From CAWAMR01 sp963783095 (GTDB taxonomy: Bacteria > Planctomycetota > Planctomycetia > Gemmatales > Gemmataceae), in contig CAWAMR010000014.1 in assembly GCA_963783095.1 (NCBI GenBank), forward strand, positions 744,001-808,000: DNA of 64,000 nt, read 5' to 3'. Position numbers and translations under genes: made by a program. Positions 1 to 9,318 of the stretch are shown here, one piece after another. Under the pieces are notes generated by a model, which was not told the DNA's origin, ran no database searches, and worked only from the letters and a program-made list of their open reading frames with translations. Numbering within the stretch: the first letter of the stretch is position 1; the number at the start of each line of letters is the position of its first letter.

Positions 1-832
1 TCCACCAGACATCCGAGGATGTGGTACTTGCCAACGTCTTCGGGGTCGTGAAAAACTTGCCCTACGATGCCGTTCTGAACCCGTGGCTCGCAAAGGTTAC
101 CGGAGACACCATTCCCGACGCTGACGACTGGCTACTATCGTTTTGGGAGCGCCAACCGCTTCCCCAAGGTATTCACGAAGGCTCGACAAACGTAGATCTA
201 GATATGAATTCGGCTACGGCCGTGGTCTTCACTGAGGTCAAGATGGATGCAGGGCCGTCAACCGGAACTCGACATTCGGAAAAGCGGAACCAACCGGTCC
301 GCAACCTCGACGTTGGATACGCCGAGGCGAAGAGAGAACAAGGTATTCGGGGTCGTTTACATCACGCCGGATCTAACTGAGCCGTTGGAGGTAGCTGAAA
401 TCCGCTCAGCTGAGCGGTCCTTCCCGAATAACCTTGGTGTTCCCCAGACGACATCTGGGTGCGGTTTACTCGTGTAACTGGGCTTCAGTAGGCCAGACAG
501 TTCATGAGGCGATGGAAAACAGGTTGTTAGAGGGGACAGAGTGGAAGTTGGCCCTCGACCTGCTGGCGTACCTCAAAAAGAAAGGCCTGTGGAACGAAGC
601 AATCAGCCCAGACATCCTTGCCAGGGTCGCTGGTGACAAATTGTATCGAGTGCTCGACCCAGACGGCACTTTCATTCCGCACCGCGGGCGTCAAAACCAA
701 AGGGACCAGGCTTGGCGGAGCGGTTCCTGGACTGATGCTGAATTGCGGGACTTCTTGGCGTCCTCATCTGACGAAGAAAAGGCGGCTGCTCAAGGCAATG
801 GCCGAAGCTCGCGGGTCGATGACTCAAGATGA
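1..832 (+). CDS. PD-(D/E)XK nuclease-like protein, 5' partial, frameshifted
   Basis: The reading frame is open from the window edge, so the N-terminus lies outside. The first part reads ...SEDVVLANVFGVVKNLP... and then, near 195-245, a Val-Asp-Leu-Asp stretch followed by VVFTEVKMD. A D followed by ExK on a beta strand, then a conserved KRNQ-x-RNLDxGY segment (about 285-320), is the usual layout of a PD-(D/E)XK nuclease core. The coding sequence shifts frame near 335 (into KVFGVVYITPDLTEP) and again near 450 (into NWASVGQTVHEAMENRLLEG). The last part has AELRDFLAS and SDEEK. Family assignment rests on the motif pattern only. The gene could be a stand-alone nuclease or part of a defence locus. 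Base composition is lower in GC than the rest of the window. Confidence 0.4.
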
Positions 833-1061
833 AGTCCTACGGAAACTGCTCTTCTTGGAAGGGAACTCAGGTAAGCTTAGGCGCTGAAGGCCCAGATCGA
901 GCCGCTGCCGCACATCGCGAAAGGCTAGGATCTTTACGGATGGCATCGGCTCTGGCCGAAGAAAGTTCCACAAGTTCAACCCGGACCTTGGAACTCTAAG
1001 CGACGTCGTGATCGAGGTAGCCAGGACGTTCACTATCCCGGTAGCCTTAATGGCAACGTGA
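774..1061 (+). CDS. Small hypothetical protein, frameshifted
   Basis: Three frames join into one plausible polypeptide: KRRLLKAMAEARGSMTQDEV and LRKLLFLEGNSGKLR (to about 885), then LKAQIEPLPHIAK (to about 925), then FTDGIGSGRRKFHKFNPDLG and a tail ending PVALMAT with TGA at 1059. Possible ATG starts lie at 799 and 820. It may instead be the C-terminal part of the nuclease-like gene in front of it, because that frame runs into SDEEK just before this segment begins. I do not recognise the family. It is mostly helical and charged, with no membrane segment. Confidence 0.35.
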
Positions 1062-1087
1062 ATGCGAACCAACGAGGATGAAAAATC

Positions 1088-2157
1088 ATGACTGCACGGG
1101 ACGACAATCCAAGGTCGTCTGGGACTAGTCAGCGCTTGTAGCAGAAACCGTTGTCTCCGGCGGATTCCACGCGCTGATGATGGGGGACAGTTTACATTCC
1201 TACAAAACTTCCAGTTTCATTTGTTCGTTCCCAACTTTCCAGTGTCGGTCGATGCATTCGGAGCTGACTGGCGCAATAACATATTAGGTGCAGAGGTGTG
1301 GCGGAGCGATGGTTTACTTCAAGGTAACGCGATGATGGTCGCTGACACTGCCCTCGAACCACAACCTGGAGAAAGCCGATGGCGAGTTTTCGCTTTCCGT
1401 CTCATCCGCCGAGGGGGTACCCGTTCACGTGCGCTGGTATTGACACCGCAAGAGTGAAGCGGGCCCTTGAAAAAGTAAGCTGCTCGATGCCCTTCGAGGA
1501 CTGTTCAGCGATGTGCAACTTCTGGTTCACAGGCAGTGGGCCAGAAGTCGTCGTGGAAGACACCTTCGTCCTGACAAGCCGAGCCGCGACGATGGTGTGC
1601 AACCATCCCTTGGCGAACAAACGTCTGGCGTGAAATTCCGGTTCGCTGGTCGGGCGATGGCTAACATGACCGACCTTGAACTCGAAACGCTTATCGCGCA
1701 CGAATTCGCCCACGGAGTCTTCCACCGCAAGGAGGTCGAGCAGGATCTTGACCCAGAAGATGCTGCAATCATCGACCAATTCGATGCTGAAGCACTAGCC
1801 GTGGCCGGTAACGGGGAAGAAATCGACAAGGAAGCCGTGTTGAAGGTGTTCCGGGGACAATTTAAGCGGCGAACCGATTGGATCGAACCTGCGGTCCATA
1901 AGCGCATCCTATCCTGGAACCCGCAGTACGATGACCGGATACTGCGAGATTGGCTCGCCTACTACCTGAAGCACAGAGCCCCACCTCCGCGAGCCGAACG
2001 GGTGCCGGTAGCCCTTGTTCATAGCTTCGAGGATGTGGACAAAACCCTCGACGATACGCCCTCCCCTCGACAGCAGTGGAGATTCTTTCTGACTGTGATT
2101 GTGTTCACGTTCCTCGGGGTGGTGGTACTTGGCTTGTGGGTTGCCGGTGTCCTCTGA
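1088..2157 (+). CDS. Membrane-anchored zinc metalloprotease-like protein (HEFAH), frameshifted
   Basis: The C-terminal two thirds is clean from about 1640: ELETLIAHEFAHGVFHRKEV holds the HExxH zinc site (HEFAH) with a further His four residues on. A long soluble part follows, then a single C-terminal membrane helix (about 2082-2150, FFLTVIVFTFLGVVVLG). The N-terminal half is spread over all three frames (for example WRNNILGAEVWRSDGLLQGN at 1270-1330 and VEDTFVLTSRAATMVCNHPL at 1550-1610), so four or more indels separate the likely ATG at 1088 (GAGG upstream at about 1073) from the HEFAH domain. The HExxH site supports a metallopeptidase; the specific family is not recognised. A tail-anchored protease beside a nuclease suggests an accessory or stress-response role, which is inference. 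Confidence 0.45.
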
Positions 2158-2300
2158 ACATCACCGTCAGCGAAGAAGCACTTCCACCCCACCGGCTTCC
2201 ACCGGTTCGTCAGCTCCGGTCCGTCACACCAAGGCCCACTTTTGACCTTGGTCAATTGCAATCTAACCGCTTCTCAATCCACATTTACTGTAAAGCACTC

Positions 2301-3550
2301 TCATCCTCCTCGGGTTTCTTTCTCCGGATTCTGGGGCGATTCTAGGGCGGAAGGCTCCGGCCGAAGAATGTTGCTCATCTGCTTCAACAATTCCTCACCC
2401 CGGAATGATTTACTCGCATCATTATAATACCGTCTTGCGGTTTGAGGGTCGATCCCGATGGCCTCGGCGGTCAAGTCAACCGACTGCGTAGCCAACGTCG
2501 TGAGTGTGATCGCCCGTTTTCTGATCATGGGGCTTCACCTTCTTCGAGGAGTTCGTCTCGTTGTATTCCCTGAAGACATTGTTGATGCACCAGTAGAGGG
2601 TTCTGGGTTCAAAGGTATTCTTGTTACGTTTCCCCGGTCGGAACTTTCTCGCATCGAGTGTGTATTGTTCCCAGAGGTAAACTTCGCCCTTGAGGGCTTG
2701 GAGACGGAGGTAAATATCCTCGGGAAGCGGGATGGTTCTCGGAACTTTCGTCTTGGTTTTGCTCAAAGTGAGTTTCCCGTTTTTGAGGTCAGCAGAAAGA
2801 GCATTACAAAGGTCATCAGTGCGGCACCCGGCGAGCGACTTCACTTGAATGAATAGTTCCAGCAATTCCCAATCGGGATAGCGGTTCCGGAGCCACTTGA
2901 AGCAGTGATCGAAATGATCTTCCTCGGGGATGGAAACCGCTTTCGTCGGAACCTCCGGGCGTACAATATTTTCCCACGGGTTCGAGTTTACATACCCCAA
3001 CTCTTTCAGGTGGACCGACCACAGCGAGGAGAGTTTGTCGAGAGCGTTCTCGATGGTTTTTGGTTCCGCTCGTAAACCTTCGCATCCGAGGCTTTCGATT
3101 TCTTGAAGCCGGTCGAGGAATAGAGCCGCTTGAATCGCGTGGCGAGTTCCGGAGTAATCTCGGATGGCCCCTTCGTCTCGGGAAGAAGAGCGCGGAGGCT
3201 GTTTGTAATCGTTCGATAATCATGGATAGTAGTCGGTTTGAGCGTCGAGGTTTTCTGAAGCTCGTCGAGAACCGTTTCCCAGGTCGCATCTTTCAGGTTT
3301 GTCTTGATGGTGGGAGTATAAGCCTTGAGAATGAGTTTCGCGGCTTTTGTGTAGGCATCATTCGGGTAGTTCTTTTTCTTCGGGTCGAAGTTTTTGGGCA
3401 CCTCGATCCCGGTGGACAATTCGGCGTACTTGCCTTCTTCAGTGGGGTGAGGGAATTGAATCCGAATGACCCCACCTCGAGTTTTGAATCCGCAACCGAC
3501 GACTCTCCCATCTGGGAGCGTCTGAACTGGGTTTTTGCCGGTCTTCCCAT
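2301..3550 (-). CDS. Tyrosine recombinase / phage-type integrase, frameshifted
   Basis: Read on the minus strand, three frames join into a roughly 415-residue integrase. The N-terminal part has GRVVGCGFKTRGGVIRIQF and a SAM-like core-binding helix bundle (TIHDYRTITNSLRALLPETK). The catalytic part has the first Arg in SLAGCRTDDLCN, a KTKTKVPRTIPLP beta hairpin, then HD-x-RKRAITLTTLAT (His-x-x-Arg) and the nucleophile Tyr in TARRYYNDASKSF. Length and catalytic order match tyrosine recombinases. Frameshifts sit near 3525 (poly-A/C run), 3065 (A run) and 2525 (between HD and RKRAIT). The HD-x-RKRAITLTTLA and IDPQTARRYY wording resembles integrases I associate with planctomycete genomes, not actinobacteria. 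No attachment site is visible. It marks the 1-4345 block as mobile or foreign. Confidence 0.7.
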
Positions 3551-3964
3551 AACAGAACTCCGATCAAGGACTGCAATCTATTAAGCAAAAGAATAAGTCC
3601 TAGAATTCTACCCAAGCTTTCCCATCATTTCAAGCCCTCCGAAGGAATTCTCTGGAGGGATCGTGTGATTCGATGGTTTTGCTCAGAACCATACACAGCA
3701 AAGAAAAACAGTAAGACTTCAGCATTGTCCTGAGCGTTCAGATGAATTGGACGAGAGAAAGCTGGAGTCACAACTTCCCAGGCGGGTCTCCACACCGCGT
3801 TCGATGGATCGGTCGATGAAACGTCGATGAAACCGAAGCACTCAACCCTTCCCGCCCGAACCTCCTCTCTTACGCTCGTGTCGAAATTATGATACTGTGA
3901 TTGTCTGACGTCCGAACTGCGCCGCCTCTGGCGGGCCGCCCGGCATGTCACGTGAGGAGGCATC
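3551..3964. other. Low-GC intergenic stretch, possible promoter
   Basis: No convincing gene is seen on either strand. The GC is low for this window. An AT-rich element TTATGATA at about 3887-3894 lies about 70 bases before the start of the next gene and could be its -10 region. This is inference. Confidence 0.3.
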
Positions 3965-4345
3965 ATGCCGACGATCGAGGTCTCGTGCCGGTCAAGCACG
4001 ACAAGTTTGCAGCACTGATCGAGTGCACACTTCGACAACGTGCGCGACGATATGATCGAGAACCCGTACATCATCGAAGCACTCCGGGTCCTGCCGGTGA
4101 AGGGCTACCGCACGCAATCGGCAACGTATGGAACGCGGTGGTGGATGACCTGAGGAACAAGATCATCCACCGGAGCCTGTTGCTGTTCAACAAGGCGGTG
4201 CAGCTCAAGCGAGACGTGAAGTGCTATGAGGACTTCCAGAACTTCGTCAACGATGACGACCTGATCGAACGGTGCGGCGGGAGATCGGTGTGATCGGGTG
4301 GGAGGCAGCCAAGGTTCTCAAGCACGAAGATGTTCATGCGGGCAA
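3965..4345 (+). pseudogene. HEPN-like hypothetical protein, frameshifted and truncated at its 3' end
   Basis: The ATG at 3965 has an excellent ribosome site (AGGAGG at 3956-3961). Coding then changes frame: DKFAALIE near 4000, then HFDNVRDDMIENPYIIEALR (4027-4092), then IGNVWNAVVDDLRNKIIHRS (about 4117-4176), FNKAVQLKRDVKCYEDFQNF and, after another shift at about 4275, EIGVIGWEAAKVLKH. The piece LRNKIIHRS contains R-x4-H, the spacing of the HEPN ribonuclease/nucleotide-binding motif, inside an all-helical context. The protein never reaches a natural end: similarity to any coherent protein stops near 4345, where the high-GC chromosome starts in the middle of another gene. The HEPN label is a motif-level guess. 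Confidence 0.35.
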
Positions 4346-4365
4346 GCCAACGGTTCGCCGTTCAC
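4320..4365. other. Composition junction between low-GC block and actinobacterial chromosome
   Basis: Upstream DNA is clearly lower in GC and encodes an unfinished HEPN-like protein. Downstream DNA is very GC-rich and begins inside a foldase gene that lacks its signal peptide. Two truncated genes meeting at a composition step is the signature of an illegitimate junction, biological or from assembly. I see no repeat or attachment core at the joint. Confidence 0.6.
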
Positions 4366-5072
4366 CGGCAAGACCCTGCTGGCGGGTCTGCCGGCCGGGG
4401 TGCGCGAGACGGAGGTGGCCAACCAGGCGGTCGAGCAGTACCTGCTGGCTCGGGGGGCGGACCTGTCGGACGCCGCCGTCCTCGCCTACTACACGGCCAA
4501 TCCGACACAGTTCGTGGAGGACTGCGTGTCGGTCATCCAGACCACCGCCCAGTCGACAGCCACCGCCGCCTACGACAGCTTGAAGTCCGGCACCTCGTTT
4601 ACGTCGGCTGCGGCGACGGCGGCGGCCGACCCGGCGGGTTCGGCCCGAAGCGGTCAGGCCGGGTGCCTCTCCGAGGCTTCCCTGCAGTCACAACTGCAGC
4701 TGACCTCGGTCGCCGTCGGCCAGCCGGTGGGTCCCATCCAGTCCAATGGGACCTGGGAGGTCTTCGTGGTGACCAGCCGGACCCCGGTGCCCGTCGAACA
4801 GGCGGCGGCGTCGATCCGCCTGATCCTCACCCAGGCTACGGCCAACCAGGAGCGGGTGTCGAAGGAGCTGCTGAGCTTCGCCGCGGACCTCGTCGATCGA
4901 CATCAATCCGCAGTACGGCACCTGGGCCGGCACCGCTGTCAAGGCGCCGACCCCGCCGGCCACGCGGTATCTGTTGCCGCTCTACGGCTCGAGTATCACA
5001 TCGACCACGACGACGACTACGACGACCAGCCCGGTGCAGTCTCCTTCCTCGTCCGGATCGGCCGCGGGCTGA
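4345..5072 (+). CDS. SurA/PrsA-type peptidyl-prolyl isomerase (foldase), 5' truncated
   Basis: This is a parvulin-type foldase that would act outside the membrane on exported proteins. The readable part starts ...TGKTLLAGLPAGVRETEVAN and includes the N-terminal helical SurA-like segment (LLARGADLSDAAVLAYYTAN), followed by the isomerase core (ATAAYDSLKSGTSFTSAAAT, GPIQSNGTWEVFVVTSRTPV, SIRLILTQA). A frameshift near 4895 leads to the true tail, DINPQYGTWAGTAVKAPTPP and a Thr/Ser-rich end stopping at TGA 5070. Signal peptide and first residues are missing because of the junction at about 4345. It lies 7 bases before mazG, the place this gene type often occupies in actinobacterial mazG-eno clusters. 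Confidence 0.7.
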
Positions 5073-5079
5073 GTCCCGG

Positions 5080-6533
5080 GTGCCCGACGCCCCGCGCATC
5101 GACGTGGTCGGGCTCGGGCCGGCCGGACCCGACCTGATGACCGCCGGGACCCTGGCCCTGCTGGCGTCGGCCGACCGGGTCTTCCTGCGCACCGGCCGGC
5201 ATCCGGCGGCCGTGGCGGTCGAGCGGGGCCCGGACCTTCGACCACCACTACGAGTCGGCCGACACGTTCGACGATGTCTACCGGCGCGATCGTGGCCGAA
5301 CTGATCGAGGCTGCGGCAACGGGCGGCCCGGTGGTCTACGCGGTCCCGGGATCGCCCAACGTGGCCGAGCGCACGGTGGTACTGCTGGCCGAGCACCCCC
5401 GGGTCGCCTCCGGCGAGGTCGCCCTGGTGGTCCATCCGTCGGTCTCCTTCCTGGACATCGCCTTCGCCCGACTGGGCGTGGACCCGGTCGACGCCGGCGT
5501 GCGCCTGGTCGACGCCGAACGGTTCGCCGTCGAGGCGGCGGGGGAGCGGGGCCCGCTGCTGGTGGCCCAGTGCTGGAGCCGCCAGGTGCTCTCCGAGGTC
5601 AAGTTGTCGGTCGAATCGACTCCCGATGAGCCGGTGACGGTCCTCCACCACCTCGGACTTCCCGACGAGACCGTCGTCGAGGTGCCCTGGGACGACCTCG
5701 ACCGGTCATTCGAGCCCGACCACCTGACCTCGGTGTGGATCCCGCAGCTGGCGGCTCCGGTGGCCGCCGAGCTGGTCGCCCTCGACGAGCTGGTCCGCAC
5801 CCTGCGTGAGCGGTGCCCGTGGGACCGGCGCCAGACCCACGCCTCGCTCGGCCGGCACCTGCTCGAGGAGTCCTACGAGGTCCTGGAAGCCATCGACGCC
5901 CTGTCCTCGGTGGATGGCGGCACCGACGTGCCCATGGCCCGAGATCACGTCCCCGGGGACCATGAGGCGACGGCGGTGGCCCACCTCGAAGAGGAGCTCG
6001 GCGACCTGTTGTTCCAGGTGTACTTCCACGCCACGTTGGCCGCCGAGGAGGGTCGGTTCACCCTGGCCGACGTGGCCCGAGGGGTGCACGACAAGCTGGT
6101 GTCCCGGCATCCCCACGTGTTCGGCGACGTCGACCGCCGAGACGGCGGACGACGTGGCCGTCAGCTGGGAGGCCATCAAGAAGGCGGAAAAAGGGCGGTC
6201 CAGCGTGACCGAGGGGATCCCGGCGGCACTGCCCGCCCTGGCGCTGGCGGCCAAACTCCAACGCAAGGCCGCCGCCATCGGGATGGTCCTGCCGGCGTTG
6301 GCCGACGAGGCGACCCGGGTGGCCGAAGGCGTGGCCCGGCTGGCCGGCGGCGACGGGGGACACGTCAGCAGGCGTAGCCGACGGTGAAGGTGGCGACCGG
6401 GCGCGGTCCGGCGAGGTCGGCGACCTCCTGTTCGCGGCCGTCGCGGTGGCCCGGGCCCTCGGGATCGATCCCGAGACCGCACTGCTGTCCCGTTCGGCGG
6501 CCTTCCGGCGCGGAGGTCGAGGCCCGGGGCTGA
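5080..6533 (+). CDS. mazG: MazG nucleotide pyrophosphohydrolase with N-terminal tetrapyrrole-methylase domain, frameshifted
   Basis: The N-terminal part (GTG at 5080) has RIDVVGLGPAGPDLMTAGTL and later VVYAVPGSPNVAERTVVLL, the SAM-binding loops of tetrapyrrole (corrin/porphyrin) methylases. The C-terminal part is MazG: RCPWDRRQTHASLGRHLLEE and EELGDLLFQVYFHATLA with the metal-binding E-x2-E...E-x2-D acids, then a second half with GDLLFAAVAVARALG. The fused methylase-MazG layout is the same as in Bacillus YabN. MazG hydrolyses non-canonical or surplus NTPs to NMP and PPi; the methylase activity of the fusion is uncertain. Single-base insertions lie near 5235, 5273, 6143, 6355 and 6513. The frame after the last one gives a clean end, stop at 6531. 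It sits between the foldase and eno. Confidence 0.85.
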
Positions 6534-6655
6534 CGCCGGTATCGGACCGAGCGGACAGAGCGTCGTCCGACCAGAGGTGCCGGTATGAATGCCCTGGTCC
6601 ACAGGGGGGCGGGTGGTAGCGTTTGCCCCACCGCGAGCAGGAGCGACGGCGCACA

Positions 6656-7948
6656 GTGAGCTTGATCGAACAGGTAATCGGCAGGGAAGTCCTCGACTCC
6701 CGCGGCAATCCCACCGTCGAGGTGGAGGTGGTTCTCGACTCGGGCGCCTCCGGTCGGGCCATCGTCCCGTCGGGCGCCTCGACCGGTGCCTACGAGGCGG
6801 TCGAGCTGCGCGACGGTGGCGACCGCTACCGGGGCAAGGGCGTGCTCGACGCCGTGGCGAACGTCAACGGCGAGATCACCGACTTCCTCGAGGGGTTCGA
6901 CGCCCTGGACCAGCGCTCGGTCGACCTGGCCATGATCGACGCCGACGGGACGCCCAACAAGGGCCGTCTCGGGCGCCAACGCCGTGCTCGGGGTGTCGCT
7001 GGCCACCGCCCGGGCCGCCGCCGACGAGCTCGACCTCCCCCTGTACCGCTACGTGGGCGGGGCCAACGCGCACCTCCTGCCCGTACCCATGATGAACGTG
7101 GTGAACGGCGGGGTCCACGCCGACAACTCCATCGATCTCCAGGAGTTCATGATCATGCCGATCGGGGCGGCCTCGTTCTCCGAGGGTCTGCGTTGGGGCG
7201 TCGAGACCTACCACGCGCTGGCCGGAGTGCTCCACGACCGGAAGCTGTCCACCGCGGTGGGCGACGAAGGGGGATTCGCCCCGAACCTCGAGTCCAACGA
7301 GGAAGCGGTGCGGATCCTGGTCGAGGCCATCGAGGCGGCCGGCCGGGTGCCCGGTGACGAGATCGCCATCGCCATGGACCCGGCGACCAGCGAGTTCTAC
7401 CGCGACGGCGCCTACGTACTGGCCGGTGAGGGGCGGACCCTGTCGTCGGACGAGATGGTGCAGTACTAGGTCGACCTGGTGGGCCGCTACCCGATCGTGT
7501 CGATCGAGGACGGGATGGCCGAGGACGACTGGGACGGCTGGGCCGCCCTCACCGCGGAGCTGGGCGCGCAGGATCCAGCTGGTCGGCGACGACATCTTCG
7601 TGACCAACGAGGAGCGCCTGCGCCGTGGGATCGACGCCGGCACGGCCAACGCCATACTGGTCAAGGTCAACCAGATCGGCACGCTGACCGAGACGCTCGG
7701 GACCATGGAGCTGGCCACCCGCAACGTCGTACGCCTGCGTGATGTCGCACCGGTCGGGGGAGACCGAGGACACCACCATCGCCGACCTGGCCGTCGCCAC
7801 CAACTGCGGGCAGATCAAGACCGGTGCGCCGGCGCGCTCGGACCGCGTCGCCAAGTACAACCAGCTGCTGCGGATCGAGGAGCAGCTGGGCGAGTCGGCC
7901 GCCTTCCTGGGCGGTGCCGCGCTGTCATCGTGGAGCGCCACCGCGTGA
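6656..7948 (+). CDS. eno: Enolase, frameshifted and with an internal TAG
   Basis: Phosphopyruvate hydratase of glycolysis (2-phosphoglycerate to phosphoenolpyruvate), cytosolic. The GTG at 6656 has AGGAG at 6639 and a -10-like TAGCGT near 6618. Conserved blocks appear in order: REVLDSRGNPTVEVEV, SGASTGAYEAVELRDG, PMMNVVNGGVHADNSIDLQE, TAVGDEGGFAPNL, VSIEDGMAEDDWDGW, QLVGDDIFVTN, KVNQIGTLTET, MSHRSGETEDTTIADLAV, GQIKTGAPARSDRVAKYNQL. The catalytic Glu, Lys and metal-binding Asp/Glu residues are all readable. Insertions near 6968, 7568 and 7732 break the frame, and TAG at 7467-7469 replaces a position that is normally an aromatic residue. An essential gene with four lesions argues for sequence error. 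Length, about 430 codons, is normal. Confidence 0.95.
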
Positions 7949-8737
7949 GCCGGCGGCTCCACGCCGCGTCGAAGGCGACCGCCAAGCGGGTCGTGCCCTG
8001 CCGCCCGACGGGCCGGCCCACGGCCCGGCGGCGCGGGCGCGCCGCCCGGCACCTCTGCCACGTCGGCGGCCAGGCGTCGCACGACCGTCGGCGTCTTCGA
8101 AGCAAGCGCACCTCGGGCGCAAGACGGCCGACGCGAGGCCGACCGTCGAAGCCACGTCCCGAAGTCGACCACCCGACGCGGCCACCGGACCGATCGGCCG
8201 CACGCGGCTCGACCGCGGCCAGGCGTGCGCCGCCGAGACCCGGCGCAACCGGATCCCGGTCGTCCTGGGCGCCGCCGCAGCCGCCGTGATCCTGGCGACC
8301 AGCTTCCCGTTGTCGGTCCTGCTCGAGCCAGCACCGCCAGCTGTCGGCCGAGGCGGCCCAGCTGTCGCAGCTGAAGCACCAGAACGGCCTCCTGGCCGAG
8401 CAGAGCCAACAGCTCAACTCCAACGCCGAAGTCAAGCGCCTGGCCCGCCAGAACTACCAGCTGGTCAGCCGGGTCAGGCCCTCTACGACATCCTGCCGCC
8501 GGCGGGCACGACGACCCCGACCGCCCGGTGCGCCCGACGACCGGCGACCCGGCCGACCAGCCGCTGGTGTCACCGTCCCAGGCCCCCAACATGACGCCCC
8601 GACCCGGGCCTCCCGAGCCACCCGCCGCGCCGGCCTCGGACGGATCGAGCGGACGCCGCCGCCGGCGACGTGGCACAGGTCGATCCCGGGCCGGGTTCTG
8701 GTCCCGGGTCGGCTCGACGCTCGAATTCTGGAAGTGA
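7945..8737 (+). CDS. DivIC/FtsB-type septum formation initiator, frameshifted
   Basis: A bitopic cell-division protein of the FtsB/DivIC family, expected to act with FtsL/FtsQ at the septum. The core is one membrane helix (IPVVLGAAAAAVILATSFPL, about 8240-8300), a heptad-rich coiled coil (QLSAEAAQLSQLKHQNGLLA) and the family signature EVKRLARQNYQLVSPGQALY, where the Pro-Gly follows a frameshift near 8468. Another shift is near 8322. The C-terminal tail is Pro-rich and basic and ends GFWSRVGSTLEFWK. The GTG at 7945 overlaps the enolase stop (GTGA), suggesting translational coupling; the Arg/Pro-rich cytoplasmic head between 7945 and about 8230 is poorly defined, so the exact start is uncertain. 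It always follows eno in actinobacteria. Confidence 0.75.
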
Positions 8738-9257
8738 CCCCGGACGGCGGACCGTCGGGTTCCGTCCGCCCCGATTCCGACACGGTCGGTGCCGACGGAG
8801 GAAGCCGCTTCACCGGACGACGTCCGCCGGGTGACCGAACTGCTCGGCCGAACGCCGGCCGGCGCCTTCGAGGTGGTGGTCCGGGCCGAGGACGGGACCC
8901 CGGCGGTCATCGCCAACGCCCCGTTCCTGGCCGACGGGACCCCGATGCCCACCCGCTACTGGCTGTGCGACCCCCACCTTCGTGAGGCGGTGAGCCGGCT
9001 GGAGTCGACCGGTGGGGTTCGGGCCGCCGAGGCGGCGGTCCGCGCCGACCGGATCGCCGCCGCCCATGCCGCCTACGCGGCCGAACGGGACGCTCTGATC
9101 GATCCCGGGCACACGCGGACCCCGGCCGTCGGGCGGAGTCGGCGGTACCCGCGAGGGGGTCAAGTGCCTCCACGCCCACCTGGCCTGGTGGCTGACCGGG
9201 GCTGACGACCCGGTCGGGGAGTGGACGGCCCGCCAGATCGGCCTGCATCCGGCCTGA
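8734..9257 (+). CDS. DUF501 protein, frameshifted
   Basis: A conserved actinobacterial protein of unknown biochemical role that sits between divIC and ppx in most actinobacteria. The GTG at 8734 overlaps the stop of the previous gene (GTGA). The body reads ELLGRTPAGAFEVVVRAEDG, VIANAPFLADGTPMPTRYWL and CDPHLREAVSRLESTGGVRA. After a frameshift near 9118 it ends with VGGTREGVKCLHAHLAWWL and TGADDPVGEWTARQI, the DUF501 C-terminal signature (GG-T-x-GVKCLHAH). A frameshift near 8790 separates the start from the main frame. The first ~20 residues are poorly conserved, so the start is less certain than the end. Confidence 0.85.
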
Positions 9258-9306
9258 GTACCGACGGCCGGTGGCGTCCACGTGGTCGGTCTCGGAGTCG
9301 GCGTGG

Positions 9307-9312
9307 TAGCAA
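9307..9312 (+). promoter_or_regulatory. Leaderless-type -10 for ppx
   Basis: TAGCAA ends exactly six bases before the ATG at 9319, the same spacing as at several other genes here. The last base differs from the TAnnnT consensus. No ribosome site precedes the ATG. Confidence 0.4.
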
Positions 9313-9318
9313 GGGCCC

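Noticed and set aside
1..4345. Intact prophage
   Set aside because: Only an integrase is present; no capsid, tail, terminase or lysis gene is seen.
4990..5040. Poly-Thr stretch at the end of the foldase
   Set aside because: It is a Thr/Ser-rich tail in the correct frame; other frames there are not genes.
6656..7948. Programmed frameshifting or recoding in eno
   Set aside because: Three scattered +1 insertions and one TAG in an essential gene, with the same insertion type in many other genes, fit sequencing error far better than several recoding events. No slippery heptamer with a downstream structure is evident.
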